The notes under the pieces: model-generated
Seen by the model: the letters and a program-made list of their open reading frames with translations, nothing else
What the model was told of the DNA's origin: nothing
The model's database searches: none
From: Acidobacteriota bacterium
GTDB lineage: Bacteria; Acidobacteriota; Thermoanaerobaculia; Multivoradales; Multivoraceae
Direction of reading: 5' to 3'
Length of the DNA: 64,000 nt
Assembly: GCA_029263415.1 (NCBI GenBank)
Contig: JAJCXN010000005.1
Location: 62,001-126,000, forward strand
Part shown: piece after piece, positions 17,116 through 26,064 of the stretch
Layout of the letters: each line of letters begins with the position of its first letter
Numbering within the stretch: position 1 is the first letter of the stretch
Translations under genes and position numbers: made by a program

Positions 17116-19137
17116 CTAGGGCGTGGCTGGGCTCCACGTCTTGGGCACTTGACCGCTCGGCGGCCCTACCTCGTTGCAGGGCAGCGCGATGGTAAAGGTT
17201 GTACCTTGCTCGGCGCTTGTGGTGCAAGCAATACCACCACCCAGTTCACGGGTCAGTTCTCGGACCATCGCCAATCCAAGACCTGAGCCACCTTCCCGAC
17301 CAGAATAGAACGGCTCGAACATCCGTTCGCTCACTTCGGGCTCGATGCCTGGTCCGTTGTCAGCAACCTTCACCAGAATCGTCTTACCGGCGGCAACGCC
17401 AAACGAGTTGTTCGGCGGCACGGTGACCACCTCAGTGGACAGCGTGATGACGCCATCTCCCGTCAGCGCCTGCTTGGCGTTCAAAGTCAGGTTGATCACG
17501 ATCTGCTCGATCGAGCGCTTTTGTCCCAACACGGTCAGATCGCCGGTTCCCAGCTCGCATTCGAGACGAATTCTCTTCGGGCAGATGCTGCGCAACAAGA
17601 GTTCAATTCCGGCCAATGCGTCATCGACCCGAACCAAACGATCATCGAGCCGCACAGACGGCCGAGCGACCCGGAGCCCTTGATTCAGCAAACCAGCACT
17701 GCTCAGAGCAACCTCTTCGATCTGCTTTGCGTACTCAAGCAACGCTGGATCATGCCCTTCAAGTAGACGTCCCATGAGCGCGGCGCTGGACGAAATCGCG
17801 GTTAGGTAGTTCCGCATGTCGTGCGATACGCCTTGGACCAGCTGCGTACCGAGTTCAGCACCAGAGGCGCGTTTCTCAGCTTCGACCTGCTCAGTGATGT
17901 CAATCAGAGACACCAAGAACTGACTGCGACGAATCACCTTGGTCGCACCTGGAATTCCGATCAGGCTTGCCTTGCAGCGCACCCAAACCGAGGCTCCAGG
18001 GGTCCCATCATCGCCCCGCTTGGATAGTTCGAAGACACGCTCCCTGCCGTCGTAAACCTGCGAAAAATGGTTGGTGTTCTCATCCCTACCGGAAACTGGC
18101 TTGAGAACGTCATCGATATGTTGACCGTGGACGTCGCCTAAGCGAATGCCAAGTGCGCGCTCAGCGGCAGGGTTCATTGCGTTCATCCGCCCGCGGGCAT
18201 CCGCAAGGACAAAACCCTCAGCCATCCCCGAAAACAACGAGTTGTACATGGCCTCGTAGCGAGTCAACTGTTCGCGCAGTTTCACCTCTGCCGGAATCTG
18301 AACCTTGACGAACCCTTCTCGGACTGGCGCCTTGTACTGGGGGCCGCCCAAGCGAGCCAAACGCTGCAACTCGAGGTGCTCACCCGGTGCCACTTCGTCC
18401 AAGAGCTCGACCGACACTGGCTCACCGTCTTTGTTTCGCAGAAAGCAGAGACGCCCACCATCCGAGACCTTTGGGCGGAACGGAATAACGTTCGCTTCGG
18501 GACCATCGCCCATTTCGAGCAACGGTCGGCCATGAACTTCGGCCGGAGACTTGTAACCCAGGAGATCTGCGAACGCTTCGTTGCAAGCAATGATGTGACC
18601 TTGAGCCTCGACCCTGAAGAACGGCGAGGGCGAGTTCTGCCAGGTGTAGTCAAAGCGTTGTTGCAACGCACTCAGGTCTGCATCAAGGATCGTGCGCTGA
18701 AGGGCGCCGCGCAATGCCCGATAGATATTGAGCCCAGCTCGCTCCGGGGCCACGGTGTCTTGCCACATTAAGATCTCGGCTGCGCCATAGTCGAAGTAGC
18801 GCGCATGAATCTCAAGATCCATGCGATCAGTCAGGACAACGCAGGCGCAACGACGGTTGGTGTCTCGCATGGCGTGAACAATGCGGGAAATATCGCGGAA
18901 ACCGACGGCATCATCGATCAGGCAGAGCGAAGGACCTGCATCGACCAGCGAACTCTTGCACTGAGCGAGGTCGGTGAATGCGCTCGCCCTAAGTGAAGGC
19001 GGCAGTTCCTCGGCAGCAATCGCCAACAACCTGCGGATTCTGAGGTCCGCTGCGTCTGAGCACAGAACACCAGCAATCAGGGTGTTGCTCGCAGGGATCG
19101 GAAAACCGGCCCGTTGATTGTTGCTGTTGAAGGCCAT
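17116..19137 (-). CDS. PAS-domain sensor histidine kinase with degenerate receiver-like N-terminus
   Basis: Soluble hybrid-like histidine kinase of 673 residues. Residues 20-150 look like a response-regulator receiver (SLCLIDDAVG, VVLTDR, GAAEILMW), but the conserved lysine is replaced by tryptophan. Two PAS domains follow (about 165-275 and 295-410, the second with GFVLADARGRMNAMNPAAER). The dimerisation helix has the phosphoacceptor GVSHDMRNYLTAISSS. The HATPase domain has the N box (INLTLNAKQAL), DNGPGIEPE and GGSGLGLAMVREL. There is no transmembrane helix, so it senses a cytoplasmic signal. No response regulator is adjacent. It is divergent from the zinc-finger/repeat protein gene. Confidence 0.9.
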   Translation of the reverse strand: MAFNSNNQRAGFPIPASNTLIAGVLCSDAADLRIRRLLAIAAEELPPSLRASAFTDLAQCKSSLVDAGPSLCLIDDAVGFRDISRIVHAMRDTNRRCACVVLTDRMDLEIHARYFDYGAAEILMWQDTVAPERAGLNIYRALRGALQRTILDADLSALQQRFDYTWQNSPSPFFRVEAQGHIIACNEAFADLLGYKSPAEVHGRPLLEMGDGPEANVIPFRPKVSDGGRLCFLRNKDGEPVSVELLDEVAPGEHLELQRLARLGGPQYKAPVREGFVKVQIPAEVKLREQLTRYEAMYNSLFSGMAEGFVLADARGRMNAMNPAAERALGIRLGDVHGQHIDDVLKPVSGRDENTNHFSQVYDGRERVFELSKRGDDGTPGASVWVRCKASLIGIPGATKVIRRSQFLVSLIDITEQVEAEKRASGAELGTQLVQGVSHDMRNYLTAISSSAALMGRLLEGHDPALLEYAKQIEEVALSSAGLLNQGLRVARPSVRLDDRLVRVDDALAGIELLLRSICPKRIRLECELGTGDLTVLGQKRSIEQIVINLTLNAKQALTGDGVITLSTEVVTVPPNNSFGVAAGKTILVKVADNGPGIEPEVSERMFEPFYSGREGGSGLGLAMVRELTRELGGGIACTTSAEQGTTFTIALPCNEVGPPSGQVPKTWSPATP

Positions 19138-19205
19138 TCTGAATTCTTGGGGGCGGCCTAACCGGAGGGAAGAAATCAGCAGGAGGGCGAAAGCACCAAA
19201 ATACG

Positions 19206-19234
19206 TTGAAGACTAACGACCTACATCTTATACG
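19206..19234 (+). promoter_or_regulatory. Candidate sigma-70-type promoter (19337 gene)
   Basis: TTGAAG at 19206-19211 and TATACG at 19229-19234 are separated by exactly 17 bp in the divergent region between the histidine kinase and the zinc-finger/repeat gene. Transcription would start near 19241, about 95 bp before the TTG start at 19337. Each box matches the sigma-70 consensus at four positions. Confidence 0.45.
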
Positions 19235-19336
19235 CTTTTCACACTGAGCGCATGGCCCACTGGCGCGACCTAGCCGCTTGGATACACTGTGGTTACCAGT
19301 CGGTCCTGAGTTCTCAGCCACGAAGGGCACAACGCC

Positions 19337-20758
19337 TTGTCCTCAACTTCTCTCCCGCAACAGACCCCCAAATCGATCGAGCCCTTTTCGAACGATCATC
19401 CGAGCGCAGAGGCGCTGGACGCCTTCTCCGGCGGCACCCTCGACGGGCCAACGGCGATGAAGGTGTCTAACCACCTTCTACGTGATTGCGCGGTCTGTAG
19501 CGGAGCACTCAAGCAAGGATCACCGAGGTCTCGCGCCCCAATGGTCGAGGGTCTGACGCCCTGTGCGATTGCATGGGTCGAGCGGATGTTGACCAGGCCC
19601 TCTGAGCGGGTGGAACTAATTCTGGCCAACTCCCAACCGCCTCCGCCCAGCGCGGTCGCGCTGGCTCTGGTCCGCCTGGCATCGACGCCGTCGCTGGAGC
19701 GGCGACATGCCGAAACTACTCAAGGTAAGCACTCTGCACAGGCTGCGGTCGACCTGCTGAGACTGGCCTTGGACACCCTCGATGGCAAAGGCTTTTCACA
19801 CAAACCGATCGAGCAGACCGCCGATATCAGGGCACTCAAAGCAACCATCACCCACAACCTGTGCTCCGAGCTCATCGCGGAGCACTCAGTTGAGCCCGCC
19901 CTCCAGGCGCTCTTGAGGTTCGTCGACACTGCCCCTCTCGACCCGAGCGGTGAAAATGAAGAGCACGAGCGAGCGCGCGCTTGCCTCCTGCTGGCCACCG
20001 CCACCGTGCTGCGAGCAGCCGAGAAGGGGCCCTTCGAAATCGCCCCTGAACAGCGGTCTGCTCTACCTGCAGCTTGCGAGCGCTCAGCCTTGATCGAGGC
20101 TCAGCAACTACTAGCGAAGGTGGGCGAGGAGCGGCTCCACACAGAGTGCGTCGTGCGGCTCGCAGAGTTAATGCTGATCGACCCAGAGAACAAACCACCT
20201 AAGATCTCCGACCTGCCTGACTTGATCGAAGGTCTTACCCTGCACGCTAACCGGCTTGAAGCCGCCCGGGAATGTTTGGCTGAGCCACCTGAGGCACTGG
20301 AACTCATCGCTCGCCACTACTTGCTGACGGCTCAGAAAGCCAATCGTGACTTGACAGGTGCATTGGTTTGCTGCGCTTGGCTGGTGTCGGCATACGAAGC
20401 TCTTGGAGATCAAGACGGTCGATTGCTCATGGTGCTTGAGCGGGCTCGTATCCTGAGAGATCAAGGCGAGGCTGCGCGAGCGCTCAACGACTACGAAGAG
20501 GCTCGACGAGGCCTACTGCTAAGCGGCCAGGCCTCGCCGGCCGCGATCGCGACCCTTGAGGGCCTCGAGACACAGATGGAAGCGGAGCTCGCTGGAGGGT
20601 TCGACCTGAGCACCGGCCTGACTCCCGTTTTTGCCAGTGGAGCGATTGGTCCCCAGTCCCTCGCCTCCTTGCTGCTCCTGCGCGAATCCTACGTCGAAGG
20701 CGACGTAAACCCTGCGCAGATCCGACTCTGCCTCGAGTTCTTGTACCAACACATCTAG
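19337..20758 (+). CDS. Zinc-finger (anti-sigma-like) protein with helical repeats
   Basis: A 473-residue soluble protein. Residues 20-58 (HPSAEALDAFSGG, then SNHLLRDCAVCSGAL) follow the His...His-x3-Cys-x2-Cys spacing of zf-HC2 anti-sigma domains. The remaining 400 residues are helical repeats of TPR type (for example ALVCCAWLVSAYEALGDQDG, then ERARILRDQGEAARALNDY). This composition is common in Acidobacteriota beside ECF sigma genes, although the sigma factor in this window lies 20 kb away. The TTG start has GAAGG upstream. An ATG start at 19457 would remove most of the zinc motif. The M28 peptidase follows by 12 bp. The anti-sigma role is inference. Confidence 0.7.
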   Translation: MSSTSLPQQTPKSIEPFSNDHPSAEALDAFSGGTLDGPTAMKVSNHLLRDCAVCSGALKQGSPRSRAPMVEGLTPCAIAWVERMLTRPSERVELILANSQPPPPSAVALALVRLASTPSLERRHAETTQGKHSAQAAVDLLRLALDTLDGKGFSHKPIEQTADIRALKATITHNLCSELIAEHSVEPALQALLRFVDTAPLDPSGENEEHERARACLLLATATVLRAAEKGPFEIAPEQRSALPAACERSALIEAQQLLAKVGEERLHTECVVRLAELMLIDPENKPPKISDLPDLIEGLTLHANRLEAARECLAEPPEALELIARHYLLTAQKANRDLTGALVCCAWLVSAYEALGDQDGRLLMVLERARILRDQGEAARALNDYEEARRGLLLSGQASPAAIATLEGLETQMEAELAGGFDLSTGLTPVFASGAIGPQSLASLLLLRESYVEGDVNPAQIRLCLEFLYQHI

Positions 20759-20770
20759 GCTGAGCAAAAC

Positions 20771-21799
20771 TTGACTCAATGCTCCCTCAAAATAGAAAAC
20801 CAGACTTTGCTGCGAAAGGGTCGCAGACACCTGGGGCGCGGCCCGCTTTGTCTGATCTTGTCGCTGGCCGCGTGCCTCGCCTGCAACGCGCGCTTGCGCG
20901 AACCGAGCCTGCAACTTGAACCGAAGGATCGGGTCGACACCCTACGTGAGGATCTGGCGCTCTTAGCCTCTGATGCGCTAGAGGGCCGTGCAACCGGCAC
21001 TGAAGGCAACGCCAAGGCTCGGCAGTTCTTGATCGAACGCCTAGAGTCGCTCGGGGCTACCCCGTGGCAGAGCGCAAGCCTAGAACAACCCTTCGAGGTG
21101 GAGCGACGTCAGAGTGAGCCGACCGACGGCGTCAACGTTGTTGCAATGTTCCCCGCCACTCATTCCGACCCGGCCTCCGCTAGAGGCATCCTCGTGCTCA
21201 CCGCGCACTACGACCACCTCGGCGAGCGCAACGGAGAGATCTTCAATGGTGCAGACGACAACGCGTCCGGTGTCGTAGCGTTACTGGATATGGCTCGCCG
21301 AGCGTCCGAGTCTTCGACCCACAACGACGTCGTCCTCGCCTTCTTGGACGCCGAAGAGCTCGGACTTCAAGGCGCCCGCGCCTTCGTCGAAGCGCTCTCT
21401 GAAGAGGTACGCAAGCGCCTGCTCCTCAACATCAACCTCGACATGATCGGTCGCTCCGATGGCGGAGCGCTCTTCGTGGCAGGCACTAGCCACACCCCGG
21501 CTCTGCGGAACACGATGAACTCGATCGCCGTGAATAGCGCAATCGACCTACAACTCGGGCACGATACTGGCGGCGGTGCCAACGATTGGACGTTCTCGTC
21601 GGATCACGCAGCATTTCACCGTGCCGGAATCCCATTTCTCTACTTTGGTGTTGAAGACCACGACGACTACCACCGGCCCAGTGACGATTCCGAGCGGATT
21701 GACTATGAGTTCTTGGCACACGCGATAGACGTGGTCTGGCAGAGCACGCTGGCCTTCGACGCCCCCCACGCTGCGTCGATTTTGCGCGAGTTACGATAG
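20771..21799 (+). CDS. M28-family zinc aminopeptidase, predicted lipoprotein
   Basis: Secreted metallopeptidase of 342 residues, probably cleaving N-terminal residues from peptides in the periplasm. A basic N-terminus and LCLILSLAACLAC give a lipoprotein signal peptide. The co-catalytic two-zinc site of the M28 family is complete: TAHYDHLG, GADDNASGVVALLDMAR, DAEELGLQGARAF (catalytic Glu-Glu), NLDMIGR and YHRPSDD. The start is a TTG 12 bp after the preceding gene and no in-frame ATG precedes the signal peptide, so the two genes are likely cotranscribed. Confidence 0.9.
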   Translation: MTQCSLKIENQTLLRKGRRHLGRGPLCLILSLAACLACNARLREPSLQLEPKDRVDTLREDLALLASDALEGRATGTEGNAKARQFLIERLESLGATPWQSASLEQPFEVERRQSEPTDGVNVVAMFPATHSDPASARGILVLTAHYDHLGERNGEIFNGADDNASGVVALLDMARRASESSTHNDVVLAFLDAEELGLQGARAFVEALSEEVRKRLLLNINLDMIGRSDGGALFVAGTSHTPALRNTMNSIAVNSAIDLQLGHDTGGGANDWTFSSDHAAFHRAGIPFLYFGVEDHDDYHRPSDDSERIDYEFLAHAIDVVWQSTLAFDAPHAASILRELR

Positions 21800-21920
21800 G
21801 CTCAGGCTAACGACCTGGACCCATCCCTGCCTTTCAGTCGGACAAGCCGTCGCAGTTCCGCCGAGGGCCGTGAGGTCTAGGCCCCACTCAACTCACGCCC
21901 TGTGATGTCCCTGGTCAGCT

Positions 21921-23155
21921 ATGGATCGCACAAACAGCCCCGGCGCTAAGCGCTTTGTTACCGACTCGAGGGTACACCTTCAGTTCCCCGGCGAACCAGC
22001 TCCTCTCGAAGCGGCCCTAAACAACCTTTCGGAGGTCGGCATTTTTGTTGTGTCCGAAGTCAGCTATCCGGCGAGCACCGAGTTCAACTTCAGGATCAGC
22101 GGTGGCGAGGAAGACCTCGCGATCACTGGACGAGGACGCGTCGCGTGGCGACGGCAGCTAGCTGCTGGTGCCCATCGACCCGCAGGCATGGGGTGTGAGA
22201 TTCTCAGGCTAACCGAAGGAAGTCGTGCTGCTCTCAAACGGCGGTTGAATCAAAGCAACGATCCCGAGATCCTGCGCGAGCCGCCAGTCAGACAATCGCT
22301 GACCAAGGAGATCACTCAGCAGTCCCTTCAAGATGCTCTACTAACTCAGCGTGTCGAGCGGCCCGAGTACTTCCGAACCATGAGTGGCCCTCTGGATGGC
22401 AAGCAAACCGCGAGGAACCGCACCGCGCTTTGGATCGCCGGAGGTATCGCGCTGCTCGCCCTCGCCCTATTCGGACTGGTTACCAGCGGGCTCCTTCCCA
22501 ACCCCTTTGCAACCGAATCGCTCAGCGGCGCTGACGCCACAAACGGAGCCACCACCGCACCACCGATCGCAAGCCCAACGCCGTTGCGACCCGGCCCTTC
22601 GGTGCAAGTGCCAGCGGACCAGGATCCGTCGATTGGAACGCCCGCCGTTCCGGGTGCAGCTGCTACGGCTCCGACCGGAGATACGGCGGTCCACCTAAGG
22701 AGCAATCGACGCGCCCACTCAAACGCTGGCTGCAAGTAGGCCAACAACCGCAGACGCCGCACAGGGTGCAAGGAGCGCAAACGCGCCTGCCAGCGAACAC
22801 TCCCGTGCCACGGCGCTCAGTCTGGCCAAGGTTTGGTCTGCAGCTTGGAGCACTCAATCTGTCGACGACTACCTGAGCGTCTATTCCGACAGCTTCCAAC
22901 CTGCCAGCGGAACCCCGCGGGCCCACATGGCAGCGTGATCGCGCTGTCGAGCTACCTGCTAAGGCGCCCACCAACGTCAGGCTCGATGAGATCCGTTTCG
23001 AGGGAAGCGATAGCGAAGGCACGCATCGCTTCCCGCAGAGCTATCGCTCCGGCTCCATGGAGGAGGTGGTCACCAGGACCCTCCAGCTCCAACGCGAGCA
23101 AGGACAATGGCGGATTGCTTCAGAGGCATCGGTTTCGACCTCCAGACAGCCCTGA
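21921..23155 (+). pseudogene. PilZ-domain membrane protein with SnoaL/Cds6-like C-terminus, broken by two frameshifts
   Basis: The frame starting at 21921 encodes a PilZ-like domain (KRFVTDSRVHLQFPG, NNLSEVGIFVVSE, GRGRVAWRRQ), one transmembrane helix (ALWIAGGIALLALALFGLV) and a Pro/Ala linker, then stops at 22737-22739. Coding signal continues in the +1 frame from 22699: LSLAKVWSAAWSTQSVDDYL, then SVYSDSFQPASGTPRA. It shifts again near 22921-22930 to a third frame, WQRDRAVELP through QGQWRIASEAS, ending with TGA at 23153-23155. The rejoined tail matches the SnoaL-like C-terminal domain of Cds6/TPR proteins (W-x-x-AW, YLS-x-Y, F-x-P-x-G, W-x-I-x-x-E). Either the gene has decayed or the assembly carries two indels. 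PilZ domains normally bind cyclic di-GMP. Confidence 0.75.
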
Positions 23156-23331
23156 CCGGCAGCAGGATCGAAGCATCGAGCGGCGCTTGAGCTCTTTGGA
23201 GTTCTCCTGGTCCACGACACCTCGTAGCTACCCGCACGAGGTTGCTGGCTCCCCCCAATTCCTCGACCCCATTTTGATATGCTGAATTCCCATAGCGACT
23301 GTGGTCACACACTCAGCGTTCTTTCCCTGCC

Positions 23332-25995
23332 ATGCAATCCGTCAAAGCAAGCCATCCGGCACGCGTTCCAGCAACGCCAGTTGTCCGACTGATCCTTGGG
23401 TTCGCCCTAGCGGTGGCCTGTGCGGCGGCGCCAGCGACCGCAGAGTCTGTTGGACCCATCACCTTCGACGTGACAGGTGCCAACCCCGCAGGAACGTCGA
23501 TCAACGAACTCGTGATTGACAGCGTCGGAGAGATCAACATCGAGCCGGTCTCTTTCGGGTTCACCATCGACGGCTCACCGTCTGCCTCCGGTGCCCTAAG
23601 GTACGGCCCTCAGATCAGTACTGTGGCCAACGGATGGGGACTCGAGGGCCCGACCGAAGGCGTGCTGACGGTCGACTTCGGCGAAGAGATCATCAGTTTC
23701 ACCGCGGGTATGGTCCTGAGCTACCGAGAAAGTGAATCCGCTGTCATCTTGGCGACCGCGACCGACGCATCTGGCGCAGTCTTGGAGCAGCAGGTCTTTG
23801 GCACCTTCATCGCTGTCAGCGAGGAGAACCTATTCGCCGAGACCCTGATCGTGTTCGACACGCCACCGACGACGCGGACAGTCAGCTTCCAGATGAACTC
23901 CATCGCGCGTCGCTTCTTGTTCGACAATCTGACGTTTCAGACCACGCCTAGGCCTGTGCAACCACCCGACGAAGCGCGAGCCGTCGCCCTCGGGACCCTG
24001 CCAGAGGTGGCAGCTCTCGCGAGCGGCGATCTAGTGGCCGCCTGGCTTGAGCAACAGTACGTATATATCTCTATCCTCGATCAGCAGGGGGGTCTGGTCT
24101 ACGGTCCAAGACGTGCCGGTGTCAGTCCACGTATCGAGAGCGTTCCGGCCGTTCACGCTCTCGAAAACGGCGGGTTCGCCGTTGCATGGTACTCGGTCGC
24201 TGCAACCGTTAGTCCGGAATCCTCGGACGGAATATACCTGCGCGTTTTTGACGCCACGGGTAGCGCCAGTCAACCGCCTCGCCACCTCGCAGCAACCACT
24301 CTCGCGGCTCACAACAGCAGCATCGATATCTCGGAGGGTTCCACGCTGATCGCGGTCACTTGGGCCGACCATCGAACTTCTGGCACGCGCTTCCTATCCC
24401 CCGATGGTTCGATGGCGACGCCAAATCTCGGCAGCATTGGTGACCAGGAGCCTGAATGCGGTACGGGATCTGCCGAGATCGACGATCTGGTCCTACTCGT
24501 CTGGTGCGAGTCGTTTGCTCTAGACCCCGAAGAGGGCCAAACGCAAGCACCCGAGGTGGCCGTCATCGCCCGCTCGTTTTCAGCCGACGGTACTCCTGCT
24601 GGCGACCGCTTTGTGGTCTCCGATCGACTGCTGGGTGAGATCTCAGATCTCCAGGTGGTTGCACTACCAGCGAGTAACGGCGAGCCCGGACGGGTGGTCG
24701 CGGTTTGGCGTCAATCGAAGCAGTCGAATCAGCCAATCGTGTTTGCTCGACTCCTAACGTCGACTCACACGCTGACTCCAGTCCTCAAAGTGCAGCCGCA
24801 GGCCGATCCGTCGACCGACCAACCGAGGGTCAGCGCCAATCGAGACGGGGACTTCATCGTCACTTGGCGACGATCCCTAGAGGACGCTGCCCAGCCCGGT
24901 CATCCGCCCAGTGCCGCACATGAGATCCACGGGCGTGCCTACTATCGGTCGGGAGTTGCGGCATCGCCGAGCCAGCCGCTGCTCGTGGACGCTTCCATCG
25001 ACATCGTGACCTATTCATTGCAATGGACCATGGACCATCTTCAATTGGTTTGGGAAAACTCGGTTGACGCACTAACTCTTCAAGGGGTCTACCTCAGTAC
25101 GATTCCTCTGACCGCCAACGAAGACCACTGCACGTCGATGAGCGGGCATCTTTGCCTTGCGGAGGAGAGATTCAGGGCAACCGTGCAATGGCGCGACTTC
25201 ACCGGGGGCAGTGGCGAAGGCACCGCCATTCCTATGACCTCGGACACCGGCTACTTTTGGTTCTTCCAGGAAGGCACCGCGGACCTGGTCGTGAAGGTGC
25301 TAGATGGCACCGGCATCAATGGCAAGCACTGGGTGTTCTTCGGATCCCTAACCAACGTCGAATTCGACTTAGTGCTCGAAGACCGTCTATCCGGGCAGAC
25401 GAAGACGTACCACAATCCGGCGCTGCAGTTCGCCAGTGTCGGTGATACCAGTGCTTTCGATCAAGTCCAGCTGCCCGGGCAAGAGGGCCTCCACGACGCA
25501 CCTGAAGTGCGGCAAGTCGCAGGTTCCGAGTTCTGGCAACCCGAATCGCTGGACGTTGAACCCTCAGCCCAGGGCGTGTCGGCCCGCCCCACCTCGATGC
25601 CAGGAGCGGAGCAGGCTGTGTTCCAGCCGAACCAATCTGGCCAGACCTGCGAGGCAATCGCCGCTACGATTCCCGGCTCCGTTTGTGTCGACGACCGTTT
25701 CATTGCCTCCTGCGAATGGGAAGACTTCACCGACGGACAGGGCACAGGAGTCGGCCGTTCGCTGGCGCGCGACACCAGCACTTTCTGGTTCTTCCAACCC
25801 AGCAACATCGAGCTTATGGTGAAGATCCTCGACGGCCGTAGCATCAATGGCCATTTCTGGATCTTCTACGGCGCGCTCACGGATGTAGGCTTCACGCTGT
25901 CCATCGTCGACTCAGTGACGGGCGAGAGTAAAAGCTATACGAACCCTCTCGGCAACTTCGCCAGCGTCGGTGATCTCACTGCATTCTCCGGCTAG
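23332..25995 (+). CDS. Large secreted protein with two C-terminal Trp/Phe-rich modules
   Basis: An 887-residue exported protein with signal peptide (LILGFALAVACAAAPATA). The first 200 residues are a beta-rich domain (ITFDVTGANPAG, FDNLTFQTTP). The middle 400 residues look like beta-propeller or sialidase-like repeats (GDLVAAWLEQQ, GGFAVAWYS, GDFIVTWRRS). The C-terminus has two tandem modules of about 95-100 residues: one from CLAEERFRATVQWRDFTGG to FASVGDTSAF, the other from CVDDRFIASCEWEDFTDG to FASVGDLTAF. Both carry FWFF, VKxLDG, INGxxWxFxGxLT and T-x-xYxNP. This module recurs at the ends of secreted Acidobacteriota proteins. It is probably a surface-attached or secreted binding protein. 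The ligand is unknown. Confidence 0.8.
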   Translation: MQSVKASHPARVPATPVVRLILGFALAVACAAAPATAESVGPITFDVTGANPAGTSINELVIDSVGEINIEPVSFGFTIDGSPSASGALRYGPQISTVANGWGLEGPTEGVLTVDFGEEIISFTAGMVLSYRESESAVILATATDASGAVLEQQVFGTFIAVSEENLFAETLIVFDTPPTTRTVSFQMNSIARRFLFDNLTFQTTPRPVQPPDEARAVALGTLPEVAALASGDLVAAWLEQQYVYISILDQQGGLVYGPRRAGVSPRIESVPAVHALENGGFAVAWYSVAATVSPESSDGIYLRVFDATGSASQPPRHLAATTLAAHNSSIDISEGSTLIAVTWADHRTSGTRFLSPDGSMATPNLGSIGDQEPECGTGSAEIDDLVLLVWCESFALDPEEGQTQAPEVAVIARSFSADGTPAGDRFVVSDRLLGEISDLQVVALPASNGEPGRVVAVWRQSKQSNQPIVFARLLTSTHTLTPVLKVQPQADPSTDQPRVSANRDGDFIVTWRRSLEDAAQPGHPPSAAHEIHGRAYYRSGVAASPSQPLLVDASIDIVTYSLQWTMDHLQLVWENSVDALTLQGVYLSTIPLTANEDHCTSMSGHLCLAEERFRATVQWRDFTGGSGEGTAIPMTSDTGYFWFFQEGTADLVVKVLDGTGINGKHWVFFGSLTNVEFDLVLEDRLSGQTKTYHNPALQFASVGDTSAFDQVQLPGQEGLHDAPEVRQVAGSEFWQPESLDVEPSAQGVSARPTSMPGAEQAVFQPNQSGQTCEAIAATIPGSVCVDDRFIASCEWEDFTDGQGTGVGRSLARDTSTFWFFQPSNIELMVKILDGRSINGHFWIFYGALTDVGFTLSIVDSVTGESKSYTNPLGNFASVGDLTAFSG

Positions 25996-26064
25996 GCCGC
26001 TGGCAGCGAAAGCCACCGGGCGCCCGCGTTCCGAGCCCTATTGGCTTGGTAGGGTTCGGTTCCC

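Noticed and set aside
17080-17121. tRNA-like fragment on the minus strand (GGATAGAGC and GGGTTCGAACC)
   Set aside because: Both pieces resemble D-arm and T-arm sequences, but there is no anticodon arm between them and no acceptor stem pairing. At best it is a relic; most likely coincidence.
22690-22740. Programmed +1 frameshift in the PilZ gene
   Set aside because: CTA-AGG superficially recalls a slippery site, but slipping there would place a stop codon in the ribosome, and a second unrelated shift is also needed. Indels are simpler.
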